From Aselliscus stoliczkanus (lineage: Eukaryota > Chordata > Mammalia > Chiroptera > Hipposideridae): a stretch of DNA of 64,000 bases. The notes below the pieces were generated by a model that was not told the origin of the DNA, ran no database searches, and worked only from the letters and a program-made list of their open reading frames with translations. Within the stretch, counting starts at the first letter, position 1. Each line of letters starts with the position of its first letter. The stretch spans positions 56,511,501 through 56,575,500 of the forward strand of contig CM066731.1 in the NCBI GenBank assembly GCA_033961575.1, written 5' to 3'. Both the position numbers and the translations under genes were made by a program. Shown piece after piece: positions 22,212-32,510 of the stretch.

Positions 22212-22598
22212 TTTTTAAAAAAGATTTTATTGGGGAATTGGGGGAGGGGAACAGCATTGGGGAATCAGGGAAGGGGAACAGACAAGTTGCTGTCCTTTTT
22301 GTTCTTCAGTCTAGTTGTGGAGGATGTTGCTTCACTGGCCTATGTTGGTATTATCATTTCGTTCTTCCCTGGTGAGGCAGTCGCTCACTGTGACTCCCAG
22401 CTGCCGGCCAGCCCCACTGCAGCCTATGCCTTTGCCAATCACTCATGGCAGCCCAGCTCCAGGTCGAGCTGTTGTTCACCATCTTAGCTGTAGAGGGCAC
22501 AGAATCACTGGCCCGCATGTGGGATCTGAACCAGGGCCCTGCTGCTCAGAGCTGGCGTTCCAAGCCAACTCTTAACCAACTTTCCACTCGGTCGGCCT
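22212..22598 (-). mobile_element. Long tRNA-derived SINE, minus strand
   Basis: AAGATTTTATTGGGGAATTG at its left is the complement of the AATAAAATCTT tail, and GTCGGCC at its right is the head. A perfect 17-bp duplication, GAAATGATTCTATTCTT, flanks it (22195-22211 and 22599-22615). Confidence 0.92.
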
Positions 22599-22861
22599 GA
22601 AATGATTCTATTCTTGATTTAACTTGCCTGGAAACTTAAACTATTGAACTCTCTCCAACTATGCCTGAAGATTTTATAATATATATATATCTCCTATATA
22701 TATCCTCTAATAACCCCTTGAGGGATAGAGAAGAGAATGTTTATATATCCAGAATGCGTGACATTCATTATCCAGAGCACTGGGCATCTAGAAGATTATC
22801 ATCCCGGACCAATCCAGAGGCTAAGAATGCAGGACTGATTCTTGTCAAGAATGTACTTTTT

Positions 22862-23001
22862 CTTGTTTGTTTTTTTGGGGGGTTTTGTTTTGTTTTGTTT
22901 TGTTTTTCAGGGCAGTGTCACTGGCCCTCATATGTGGGACCCGAACCGGGGCCGCTGGCATCCCAAGCCAGGGCTTAACCAATGCGCCACTTGGCCGGCC
23001 C
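22862..23001 (-). mobile_element. Short SINE, minus strand, with (TTTTG)n tail
   Basis: The single-head short form GGGCAGTGTCACTGGCCCTC to GCCGGCCC is preceded by a TTTTG-repeat tail. A perfect 17-bp duplication, TCAAGAATGTACTTTTT, flanks it (22845-22861 and 23002-23018). Confidence 0.92.
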
Positions 23002-23197
23002 TCAAGAATGTACTTTTTATTATAAGAACTCTAAGCTTTTCTTTCTCCTTCTTCAAAACACTCTGGGTATTGCCTTGTTGTATTTATGATTTGCAAATAC
23101 TAAGATTGTTGAATAAATCTTTATCATTTATTTCTAGCCAAAGCCTCCTTATTCTTTATGCTTGGTTGACAAAGGTAACATTCAAAAATCAATTACA

Positions 23198-23298
23198 GGG
23201 CGTGCCGAGTGGCGCGGTGGTTAAGCGCTAGCTTGGGAAGCCAGCGGCCTTGGTTCGGGTCCCACATATGAGAGCCAGTGACACTGCCCTCAAAAAAA
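23198..23298 (+). mobile_element. Short SINE, single tRNA head
   Basis: A GGGCGTGCCGAGTGGCGCGG head ending GTGACACTGCCCTC and A-tail. Flanking copies AAAATCAATTACA and AAAATCCATTACA form the target duplication. Confidence 0.88.
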
Positions 23299-24060
23299 AA
23301 AATCCATTACAAATTGTCAAGAAGGTAATAAACAACTCTATAGAAATTGGGTAAAGAATATAAATTGGTATTAAGAGAAAAATCTGTATGACAAATAAAC
23401 ATGAAAAGATATTTAAACTCACTTGTGAGGGCCGGCCGAGTTGCGTGGTGGTTAGGAGCTGGCTTGGGATGCCAGCGGCCCTGGTTCAGATCCCACATAT
23501 GAGGGCCAGTGACACTGCCCTCAAAAAAAAAAAAATCACTTGTAATAAGGAATGCAAATTAATATAACAATGAGAATGATCACTTGATGCTGCAAAACCC
23601 AAAATGACACAAAGTTGCTGACAGGGATAATGGATAGGAAGAGGACTCTCAATATTGCTGTGGAAATATAAATTATTACAGCCTTTTAGAAAGCAATTCA
23701 GTAAAACTATTATAAAAAATAATATATTTTTTGATCTAGCAACCCCATAAGCCATTGAAATAAAAAGCACCAGTACATAAAGATATAAGAACAAAGATGT
23801 TTTATCACAGCATTGTTGATAGTGGTAAAAGAATAAACACCAACAAAAAAATTCATCAAATGAATGCATATAAATAGTGGAATGTTTTAATAAATGATGG
23901 TAGGACATCTAGAGGCCATAGACTATTATGAAAAATATATTAGAATGACAAAAAAATATTAGAAAGCCAGTTAAAAAAAGGAAATTAGAGCTATTAGAAG
24001 AGACATTGAGGAATTTCCACAATGTTAAGTGATAAAATTAAGATGGTTAAAAGTAGTATG
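23299..24060 (+). mobile_element. Ancient L1 ORF2 3' fragment hosting a SINE
   Basis: Plus-strand phrases AAATAAACATGAAAAGATAT, ACTTGTAATAAGGAATGCAA and AGTGGAATGTTTTAATAAAT follow the order of the L1 ORF2 C-terminal region. It is very divergent, and the SINE at 23429-23535 interrupts it. Confidence 0.6.
23429..23535 (+). mobile_element. Short SINE, single tRNA head
   Basis: A GGGCCGGCCGAGTTGCGTGG head ending GTGACACTGCCCTC and A-tail. Flanks TCACTTGTGA and TCACTTGTAA form the target duplication. Confidence 0.88.
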
Positions 24061-24548
24061 GGGGCTGGCCGAGTGGTTCAGTTGGTTAAGAGCTTGCTCA
24101 AGAGTGCAAGCTCTGAGCAATAGGGTCATCGGTTTGATTCCCACATGGACCAGTGAGTTGCACCCGAGCTGAGCTGTCGCTGAGCTGCCAGCAGGTGGCA
24201 GGATGGCTCAGCTGATGAGAGCATGTGCTCCTAACAACAAGGTTGCCTGTTTGAAATGGTGGGCCACACCCACCCACAACTAAGACTGAACTCAGCATCT
24301 TGAGCTGAGCTGCCACCCAGATGGCTCAGCGGATAGAGTGTGTGCTCTTAACAACAAAGCTGCTGGTTTGACTCCCGCATGGGGTGGTGGCTACGCCCAC
24401 CTGCAACTAACTGAACACATCACCTTGAGCTACATGATATGACTGGACTTGGAGCTGAGCTTGCTGCGCTCTCCACAACTGAGATTGAAGGACAACTTGA
24501 CTGTTCCCCTTCCCCAACTTCCCCAATAAAAAGCTTAAAAAAAAAAAA
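24061..24548 (+). mobile_element. SINE with three tRNA-like heads
   Basis: Three successive tRNA-like units can be read: GAGTGGTTCAGTTGGTTAAG with GGTTTGATTCCC, then GGATGGCTCAGCTGATGAGA, then AGATGGCTCAGCGGATAGAG with GGTTTGACTCCC. The element ends CCCCAATAAAAAGCTTAAAA. Confidence 0.82.
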
Positions 24549-25044
24549 GTTATGTTATGATCTGATTTTTTAAAACAATAACAAATCATATCCTACACAT
24601 GTTTATATAAGTATATATCTTTATATGCTATTGTATGAGTATGGAAAATATATAAGAAGATACAATCTAGGTTTTCAGCATATTTTACCTGAATGGGTAG
24701 AATAGGAACTGAGAGGTTAGGACCCCACCACACAAAGAAAAGTTAAAAATAAATAAACTAATTTACTGAGGAGGGGTGTAAAGACAGTTTTATATACCGT
24801 GTGATAAATTTGCATTAAATGAAATCATATGTAAATGTAATAAATGTATTCAACAAAAGTCTATGTGTTAGGTTATAAGGCAGAGGGCATTTAGCAGTTC
24901 CAGGGACTTGCTTTTCAACACGAGAGTGACAGAGTCACCAAACAGTAATGCCTGAGGAGGATATATGATGAGAGGTAAGATGGGAGGCTGGTAGGGTAAC
25001 CAATGAGCCCGACTTAGTGACTCAGTGTCTGTGGGACGTCTTTT
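24549..25044. other. Intergenic, nothing recognised
   Basis: AT-rich unassigned sequence. Confidence 0.5.
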
Positions 25045-25058
25045 AAAAAGCTACATGA

Positions 25059-25153
25059 GGGGCTGGCCAAGTGGCTCAGTTGGTTAAGAGTTGGCTTAGA
25101 GCGCAAGCTCTGAGCAACAGGGCTGCCGGTTTGATTCCCACATAAAAAAAAAT
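25059..25153 (+). mobile_element. Short SINE head only, TGGCTCAGTTGG type
   Basis: GGGGCTGGCCAAGTGGCTCA through GGTTTGATTCCCACAT, then an A-rich tail. A perfect 14-bp duplication, AAAAAGCTACATGA, flanks it (25045-25058 and 25154-25167). It shows that a bare tRNA-like head can be mobilised. Confidence 0.9.
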
Positions 25154-25189
25154 AAAAAGCTACATGACACCATGTCCGTCAGGCAAGTC

Positions 25190-25370
25190 TGAGTTCGACC
25201 ACTTTTCTTGCTGTGTGACACTCATCACTTTGTTACTGAGGACTTGAGTCTCCTCTAAAAAACAGACCATGGCACCTGCCTTCCAAGGTTGCTGTGGGAA
25301 TTAAATAAAATAGTGTCAGAGCACTCAGCCCAGTGCCTAGAAGATGTTCTATAAATATACATTTAGTACC
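25190..25370 (+). repeat. MIR element
   Basis: GAGTTCGACCACTTTTCTTG, GCTGTGTGACACTCATCACT, GTGGGAATTAAATAAAATAG and CAGCCCAGTGCCTAGAAGAT follow the MIR consensus order on the plus strand. Confidence 0.8.
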
Positions 25371-26167
25371 ACTTCTCTCTGTATAAGAATCTGCTATCTA
25401 GAAAAAATTGGATAAAAGCTAATATATAATGATCAAATTCATGAGTGCTTATTGATCCTGGGGGAAAAGTAAGGAAAAGACACATCATTCATCACCTTTA
25501 GAGAATTGGAAGGAACCAACTCAATTTCCTGAAAACTGGTAAATAATGAGAGAATCAAACCAAGCATTAAACTTGCCTTTCTTATATGTACTACACTTCA
25601 GCGTTACGGAATAGTTGATGTGGAATAATTAATCTGAAAACTGGTAAATATTAAAAAACAAGCATTCAACTTTTCTTTACAAACATTGCTCAAGGTAAAC
25701 AATTAGCTAATAACTGAAGAGAAATGATGGAATATCACCGTTTTGCAAACCTTTATAATGAGATCATGGACGCAGCCAATGATCACCAAGGGCTGATAAC
25801 GTTACAAAGAAGAGAAACACACAAACATTATGTAGCTTCTAATGGAAGTACACACTACTCTCTATGAAGTATTCTAGCCAAAAATTGAACCTGAATCAAA
25901 TCAAGCCTTCTCTGTAACTGCCAGTTTACAGAAAATGAGAGGAAGGAATTTGTTAAATGTCACCATAGGAATGTAATCAGCAAAATCTTGAATGTAGGAA
26001 ATTTCTACAAGATAAAAATCTCAGTTTCTTCATCAAAACAAAACAAAAGGTGGGGAAGGGAGTTATATAGTTTAAAATCAATTTCAGAGACATATATATC
26101 AAATGTAATGTGTGGCTCATTTTAAGATTCTGATTCAAAGAAACCAACTCTAAAAAAATAAAAGATA
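25371..26167. other. Intergenic, nothing recognised
   Basis: Unassigned. Two imperfect copies of CTGAAAACTGGTAAATA lie about 105 bp apart (near 25530 and 25634). Confidence 0.45.
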
Positions 26168-26667
26168 GGGCCGGCTGAGTGACGTGTTGGTTAAGAGCTG
26201 GCTTGGGATGCCAGTTCTGAGCAGCAGGGCCCCCGTTCAGATCCCCCAAGCAGGCCAGTGATGCTCTGCCCTCTACAGCTAAGATGGTGAACAACAGTTC
26301 GACCTGGAGCTGGGCTGCCATGAGTCGCCATGAATGGCTGCCGTGAGTGCCATGAGGCTGCAGCCCCTGCTGCAGTGGGCTGCCATAAGCTACCGTGAAT
26401 GACTAGCAGCCAGCATGAGCAGCCGGCAGCCGGCGTGAACTGCCAAGAGCTGCCATGAGTGGTCATCCAGAGGCCAACTGACCTGCCTCACCTGGGAAGA
26501 GCACAGTGATGATACCAACATGGGCCAGTGAAGCGACGTCCTCCACAACTAGACTGAAGAGCAGAAGGACAGCAACTTGTTTGTTTCCCTTCCCCGATTC
26601 CCCAACGCTGTTCCCCTCCCCCAATTCCCCAGTAAAATCTTTAAAATAAATAAATAAATAAATAAAT
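26168..26667 (+). mobile_element. Long tRNA-derived SINE with (AAAT)n tail
   Basis: The head is GGGCCGGCTGAGTGACGTGT. The body is extended by tandem GCCATGAGT-type blocks and ends CCCCAGTAAAATCTTT, with the AATAAA signal mutated, followed by an AAAT-repeat tail. Confidence 0.85.
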
Positions 26668-26776
26668 GAGATACCCAGGTAAATTTGAACACAGAATTGA
26701 TGATACTAAGAAACAATTATCAATGGTTTAGCCCTTATAATGGCATAATAGTTATGTTAAAAAAAAAAAAGACTCC

Positions 26777-26922
26777 GTGTGGCTCAGTTAGTTAAGAGCT
26801 CGCTCAGGAGTGCGAGCTGAGCTCTGAGCAACAGCAATTCGATGCCCAGCCTGAGCTGAGCTGCCGTTGAGCTGCCAACAAGTGGCAGGATGGCTCACCT
26901 AAAAAAAAAAAAAAAAAGAAAG
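26777..26922 (+). mobile_element. Short SINE, 5'-truncated head
   Basis: It starts GTGTGGCTCAGTTAGTTAAG and contains the core GAGCTGCCAACAAGTGGCAG, then an A-tail. A perfect duplication, AAAAAAGACTCC, flanks it (26765-26776 and 26923-26934). Confidence 0.82.
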
Positions 26923-27089
26923 AAAAAAGACTCCTTAACTTTTTTAGTGACATACATTGAAATATTTATGGTTGAAATGACATGTCTGAGATTAGCTTCA
27001 AAAGAATCAAAGAGTTTGCTTTTTGAGGCCCTGGGGTTCATCCCTCAGCATCTCCAAAGCAAACAAAAGAATCAAGAGGCCTGGAAAGG

Positions 27090-27219
27090 GTATGGATGAA
27101 ACCTGTAGCTATGAGCTACTGTTGAAGCTCTATGATGGATACACGAGGATTCATTGTATATACTTTTGTGTATGTTTGACATTTTCCATAATCATAACTT
27201 TAAAAATAAAACATAATTT
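27090..27219 (+). repeat. L1 3'-terminal fragment
   Basis: GGATACACGAGGATTCATTG and GTATGTTTGACATTTTCCAT match the conserved end of older L1 3' UTRs. Confidence 0.5.
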
Positions 27220-27473
27220 GGATGGCCAGGTGGCTCAGTTGGTTACAGCGCATGCTCTTAACAAGGTTGCCGGTTCGATTCCCACATGGGATAGTGGGCT
27301 GTGCCCCACCCCCATCCCCTGCAACTAGATTGAAAACAAAACGCAACAGGACTTGGAGCTGAGCTGCGCCCTCCACAACTAAATTGAAGGACAACGTCTT
27401 GATGTGAAGCTGATGGGTCCTGGAAAAAACACACAGTTACCCAATAAAAATTTTAAAAAATAATTTTAAAAAA
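27220..27473 (+). mobile_element. VES-like SINE
   Basis: The head GGATGGCCAGGTGGCTCAGT has B box GGTTCGATTCCC. The tail is GGTCCTGGAAAAAACACACA followed by GTTACCCAATAAAAATTTT, which differs from the AATAAAATCTT group and resembles the VES tail. A minus-strand relative lies at 50961-51282. Confidence 0.8.
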
Positions 27474-28285
27474 CCATAATTTAAAAACATACAAAAGAGC
27501 TTTGCAGGTCAGGGTCTACCCCAAGAGTGTATAGAAAAAAATGGCATAGTCTCTAGAAGGCAGTGATCCTTTCACCTTTTTTGGTATACATCAGATCGCT
27601 CTGTACACTAAACTGAGAAGAAAAAATAGTTTCAAGGCTCAGAACAATCAAATAAACCCAATAACATATGATTAAATCAAAATAGTTTAACAGTTCTTCA
27701 TTGGGCACCATCGTAAAAATATTTGTTTGCACCAAGATTTACATGATTAAACTGGACTTAAATGTTGTTCTCTCCCAATAATATCTCCCTTTAATAGTGA
27801 TCAGAGCTTGAAGCCAATGGGTTTGAACTACTAGGCATTTAGCTGCATCTATGAACTTTCACCTCATGTGAGATGATGTTGGCCCACCAATTAGCCTTCA
27901 CCTGCTGTCCTGTAGCTGAACCTCTCCCAGGCGCACACAGTGCCACCTTGTCTTAAAGTACTCCTCACTTGGCCACCTCACTGTTCTACCCAGTGGTCTT
28001 TTACCAGCTAGGTTTTCCTGGATTCTAAGTTAGGACCATCTGAGGCCCATTGCAGTGTGTTATATTTTCTATAGACAGGCAATCAGAGCTGGGGGGGAAA
28101 AAAGCAGAACTAAAAAGAAAGGATCTGGATGTCCAAGGGAAGATGTTGTGTAAGATTCGCAAATTATACAATCTCACCAAATGGGATTGTCATTAAATCT
28201 AATATGAGAAACAGGCTGATAGACATATGTGGACATTTGTCTGTCTCCTACTGGATCACAACATGAGCTGACTGTATTTCCTTCA
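27474..28285. other. Intergenic, nothing recognised
   Basis: Unassigned sequence. Confidence 0.5.
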
Positions 28286-28465
28286 TGGATATTATTTATT
28301 GGGCGCTTGTGATAAGTCAGGCATCACCCTTAGTATTTCCATTGGTCCTCAGTGCTGCCCTTTGAGATGGCTCTGATCCCCATACACACGTCAGGAAATT
28401 GAGAACCCAGGGAGGCTGACTGGCTTACCCAAGGTCACACAGCTGATAAGTGGCAGAGGCATATT
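28286..28465 (-). repeat. MIR element
   Basis: TTATTGGGCGCTTGTGATAA, CGTCAGGAAATTGAGAACCC and CCAAGGTCACACAGCTGATA are the minus-strand MIR landmarks. Confidence 0.85.
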
Positions 28466-28863
28466 TTGCATGGGGGTCTATCTAACTTGGAAGACCACAT
28501 TCCTTCTACAACAGAATTCAGCTTCACCATCTATCAACATGAACAAATGGGAATTTGACCTACTGTTACATCTCTATGAGAAAGCTGACCCACAATCAGT
28601 CTTCATCACCTAATATGCCAGCCTGATATACACTTAAAAGGGAATACATCCCTTCCTTAAATAATGGCATTATAATCCTTCAATTTCCTATTAGGAATTG
28701 GGAGGCATAGAAAGGTCAAGGGACTTTTTCAAGGCCACAAAGTGAGTGAAAGCTCTGATTCTTTCTCCTCTATTTAATAAATACTCCAACTAGCAGATGA
28801 AATTTCAGTCATTCTGGATTCTGCCAAGAATGCTGAACCATTAATTTGGATGAACTCTAGGAT
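28466..28863. other. Intergenic; possible MIR piece near its end
   Basis: Mostly unassigned. GGCATAGAAAGGTCAAGGGA and CAAGGCCACAAAGTGAGTGA at 28706-28750 resemble another minus-strand MIR fragment. Confidence 0.4.
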
Positions 28864-28879
28864 CAGATACATTTTTTTT

Positions 28880-28982
28880 TTTTTTAAGAGGGCAGTATCA
28901 CTGGCCCTCATATGTGGGATCCAAACCACGGCCGCTGGCATCCCAAGCCAGCTCTTAACCACTGCGTCACTCAGCCTGCCCC
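28880..28982 (-). mobile_element. Short SINE, minus strand
   Basis: The single-head form reads AGGGCAGTATCACTGGCCCT to CAGCCTGCCC on the plus strand. The duplication CAGATACATTTTTTTT flanks it (28864-28879 and 28983-28998). Confidence 0.9.
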
Positions 28983-29179
28983 CAGATACATTTTTTTTAA
29001 AAAAAAGAAAAGTCTTTTCTTCTAAAATTCCCAAATGATTTGCCCTGTAACCTTCTACATTAGTTTGTAAACTTAGGTATGCAGAATAATCACCTAAGAT
29101 TCTGGGAAGGGGCCTGGGCATATGCATATTTAAATAAGCTCCAAAGTAAATTTAAGAGCCATTGGTCTTGTGGAAGAGA

Positions 29180-29720
29180 CAGAAATCATACCAGTTATCC
29201 AGTGCTTTCTAACAAATTACTAAAAAAGTAGCAGCTTACCACAACTGTCATTAATTACCTCAGAGCTTCTGTGTGAGGAATCCATGTGCAGCTTAGCTTG
29301 GTATCTCTGGCTCAGGGTCTCACAAGGCTGCAATGAAGGTGTCAATCATCTGAAGGCTCAAGTGGGAGAGGATCTTCTTCCAAGCTCACTCACATAGCTG
29401 TTAGCAGAATTCAGTTTCTGACATGTTCATGGATATAGGGCCTTAGTTCTTGCTGGCTACGGGCCAGAGGCCTCCCCCAGTTTCTTGCCATGTGAGTTTC
29501 TCCTTAGGGCAGCTCACAATATGATGGCTAGCATCTCTCAAGCAAGCAAGATGGAAGCCACAAGCGTTTTGTAACCTAATCTTGAAAATGACATCCCCTA
29601 ACGCTTGCTGGATTTTATTCATTAGCAAGGAATCACTAGGTCCAACCCACCCTCAAGGAGAGGGCATTACAAGGGCGTGAATACCAGGAGGCAGGGATCA
29701 TTGGGGGCCATCTTAGAGGA
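29180..29720. repeat. Old LTR-like repeat, family not assigned
   Basis: A continuous 540-bp unit with phrases familiar from dispersed mammalian repeats: CAGGGTCTCACAAGGCTGCA, CCAAGCTCACTCACATAGCT, CACTAGGTCCAACCCACCCT and GGGGGCCATCTTAGAGGATG. I believe it is an old LTR-type element in antisense orientation but cannot name it. Confidence 0.45.
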
Positions 29721-30749
29721 TGCCTATCACAAAGATATAAACAAAGAATTAAAAAACGTGGCGTTAATATATTTCCTAGCTCTGCCCACTAAGAGATGCT
29801 AGATTCAATGACACTTTAGTAGTAATAAGTATCCCCAATGCCTAGACCCAACACTCAGTCAGTCCTCTCTTGTTCCCTGAACCCCAGGGCAAGCTCAGCT
29901 CCCCAGACTCCCTCCATAACTTCAAATTATACCTAACATTTGAGTATATATGTTACTTTGTATTTCTATCTCTGCTAGCCTTTAGGCTGAGGGCGTGGTT
30001 CAGGACTTTAAAAAAATCTTTGTGCTGTCATAGTGGACTCCCCAAAAACCCTTGTTGAGTACATGAATTAATGCTTTTGCTGGAGTAGGAAAACCCTTTC
30101 CAGGAAGAGACTTGGGCAACCGGGATAATAACATCAGAGCTGGCTGGGGTGCCTGCCCAGTGACCTCGGATCAATTACAACAGGAGGGTAAGTGAGACAG
30201 CCAATGAGCAACAGCCTCTTGATAGGCCCTAGAGAAATACTGACAGGTTTCTCATCCTACATATGAATCTTTTATCAGGTCTACGCACGTTACCATGCTG
30301 AATACACTGTTGGCTATAAATGTAATGACCATATTTTCATGACAGAATTCTTTGAAGTCCAGAATGTCTTACAGTATTCTACTATTAAAAAGCATGTGTC
30401 CCAATGACTCAGAGGAAATAAATGGTGGAACTGGAGACGGTAAAATAAAATCCTCATTCATCAGACACTTTGTACGACCCCTGCACTCACAATGCCATAA
30501 ACACAATCACACCCCAGATATGAGGTCTGCAGAAGCAGATCTGCCCTATGAACACAAGTCCCTACAGCGTGGGAAAGGGCTCAAAGTATGTTAGGTTAAC
30601 AAGGGCTTAAAACTCACAGCTTCTTTCAAAGTAACACACACTTGATGCTACATTCTGAATGTGGGTCTTCCTGCACACCTAGAGCATGAGGTTTACAACG
30701 TACTTCCCAGGGAAGAGCAGTGACGCCACAAAACAAGATCCCAGCGAAA
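29721..30749. other. Upstream flank of the MTFR1 CpG island, nothing recognised
   Basis: Unassigned sequence without CpG enrichment until about 30750. Confidence 0.5.
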
Positions 30750-30959
30750 GCGTACGCCCTCCGCCCATCCCCGCGCGTGCGCACACTGGCTATGAGAGGC
30801 GGGCGGCGGTGTGTGTGGGGGGGTCACCCAGCCTTCCGCTCTGGGTTCTGAGTGCCCGCCTCCTGGCCGGAAAAAGCAGCGGATTGGTCAGCTAGGCTCC
30901 GGCTTGGGGCGGAGAGCGGGTGATTGGCAGCAACGCCTTGGGACCGCCAAGCTGGAAGC

Positions 30960-31000
30960 CTGAGTAGCCGAGGAAGCCACCTCGCTACCGCGCGGCTGAG
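30960..31000 (+). other. MTFR1: Probable MTFR1 non-coding exon 1 (3' end defined by donor)
   Basis: Within the CpG island GCGGCTGAG is followed by GTAACT, a good donor with the intron starting at 31001. Splicing from here to the acceptor at 54940 would place a 5' UTR exon before the ATG exon. The 5' end is not visible and is only assumed to lie a few tens of bases downstream of the CCAAT and GC boxes. Confidence 0.45.
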
Positions 31001-31447
31001 GTAACTGGGGCTAAAGACACGGGAAAGCGGTTGGCATGGGGTTGAGGAGGCGCCCCCGGGCCTGATGGCGGGGGGGAGCCCTGGTAACCGGGCAGGAGCT
31101 TGAAGGAGTCCGGTTCGGGCTTGCGGGCACGCCAGCGGGCTTCGTGGGCTGGCTGGGTGGCCGCGCCGTGGATGAAGGGAGGCGGAGAGGTCCTTGGGCA
31201 TCCGGGCCGGCTGAGGGCCCTGGTGCGCTTGGAGCTTTGGCGGGGCGGGGGGAAGTCGGCGGACTTGCCCGGAAGGCTGGGACTCACCCACCCACCCATG
31301 GAGCCCTTACCTGCCCCTCCCCCGCCCTTCGGTCTCTCTTTGGGAGCCCGCACGCAGTTCGCGCGCCGGCCGCCAGGCAACAGTCCCGGGAAGGCCGCCC
31401 TTCGCTGCCGCTCCCTGGGGTGTTGCGCTCCCCGGACGAGGCGGGCC

Positions 31448-31797
31448 GGACTCCGGGGCTGCACCTCCGGGCACCGGCACGGCCTCGGGCGCTCCGGGGG
31501 GACTCCGGGGCTGCACCTCTGGGCACCGGCACGGCCTCGGGCGCTCCGGGGGGACTCCGGGGCTGCACCTCCGGGCACCGGCACGGCCTCGGGCTCTCCG
31601 GGTGGGGAGCGCACTCACTGGTCTACCTGGGGGGGACTCCGGGGCTGCACCTCCGGGCACCGGCACGGCCTCGGGCGCTCCGGGTGGGGAGCGCACTCAC
31701 TGGTCTACCTGGGGGGGACTCCGGGGCTGCACCTCCGGGCACCGGCACGGCCTCGGGCACTCCGGGTGGGGAGCGCACTCACTGGTCTACCTGGGAG
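31448..31797. repeat. Compound GC-rich minisatellite (52-bp and 82-bp units)
   Basis: Five head-to-tail units each begin GGACTCCGGGGCTGCACCTC, at 31448, 31500, 31552, 31634 and 31716. The first two units are 52 bp. The last three are 82 bp because they carry an extra 30-bp block starting GTGGGGAGCGCACTCACTGG. The units are almost identical. Because 52 and 82 both equal 1 modulo 3 and the repeat lacks stops, several frames stay open across it, which creates spurious long ORFs on both strands. It sits within the MTFR1 CpG island, downstream of the proposed exon 1. Confidence 0.9.
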
Positions 31798-31929
31798 GTT
31801 GCGCCAGCCGCATTCGGTGTGTGCTTCTGTTTGCCGTTTCGCTTCCCAGAACTTCCACGATGTATCTTTCTGACCATGACCAGGATTTGCATGAAGCCCC
31901 AAAGAAAAAATCGACATTTGGCTATTTAT

Positions 31930-32110
31930 AAATACGTTTCTATTATGGAAATTTTCAAACTCTGTCGGGAGGATAGTTGTAGAGAACTCGGTGTGCCCAT
32001 CACCCAGTGTCAACAATTACCGCTGCGTGGCCCGGCTTGCTCTTCCTCCCCAGGTGAATTTGAAGCGAATCCCAGACTTGTTGTATCTCTTTTGCATATT
32101 TTTACGGAGT
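31930..32110. repeat. Old interspersed repeat, same type as 12056
   Basis: GTGCCCATCACCCAGTGTCA, CAACAATTACC and GAAGCGAATCCCAGACTTGT match the old repeat at 12056-12760. It is unusually CpG-rich here because it borders the island. Confidence 0.45.
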
Positions 32111-32349
32111 TGCCGTGCTTTTCCAGTCATTTGGTTTCTAGAGAGGTTGTGTAAAATAAGGCACACGTTAAGGTGGAGACGGAGCTGCTTGCAAGAATGG
32201 AGGGGTGTTCTCCGACCGTGCAGTTTCTCTCGTGTTCAGGTTTTCAAAATCATTTAAAACAAAGGTACCAAATAACCTTGTCTTGGCGGTAGCGTTACTG
32301 GTTTTGAGCAGTAATAATAGTGTTGCGCATTTCAGTTTATGGGGTTTTT

Positions 32350-32510
32350 AATATGTATGAAGCACTCAAGTTGTTTTCATCTGTTCATTTCATTTTTACA
32401 ACAGCTGTGTGAAGTAGGTATTCCATTTTACAGACAAGGACAAAAAGGCTGGAGAGGTTAAGCAATTTGCCCAAGATCACACACACGTATATGGTGGGGG
32501 CACACCTGGG
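32350..32510 (-). repeat. MIR element
   Basis: CATTTTACAGACAAGGACAA, GAGAGGTTAAGCAATTTGCC and CCAAGATCACACACA are typical of minus-strand MIR. Confidence 0.8.

Larger units (their letters stand above)
30750..31830 (+). promoter_or_regulatory. MTFR1: CpG island promoter of MTFR1
   Basis: About 1.1 kb of very GC- and CpG-rich sequence starts near 30750. It contains inverted CCAAT boxes (ATTGG at 30883-30887 and 30923-30927) and a GC box (GGGGCGG at 30906-30912). A splice donor follows at 31001. The island precedes the plus-strand MTFR1 coding exons by 24 kb, matching the expected gene order after ARMC1. Its downstream third is occupied by a minisatellite (31448-31797). Confidence 0.75.

Noticed and set aside
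31100..32154. Long open frames of up to 336 codons on the plus strand and 209 on the minus strand
   Set aside because: They exist because the GC-rich minisatellite and CpG island lack stop codons in several frames at once. They have no recognisable domain, and the sequence downstream belongs to an old repeat.
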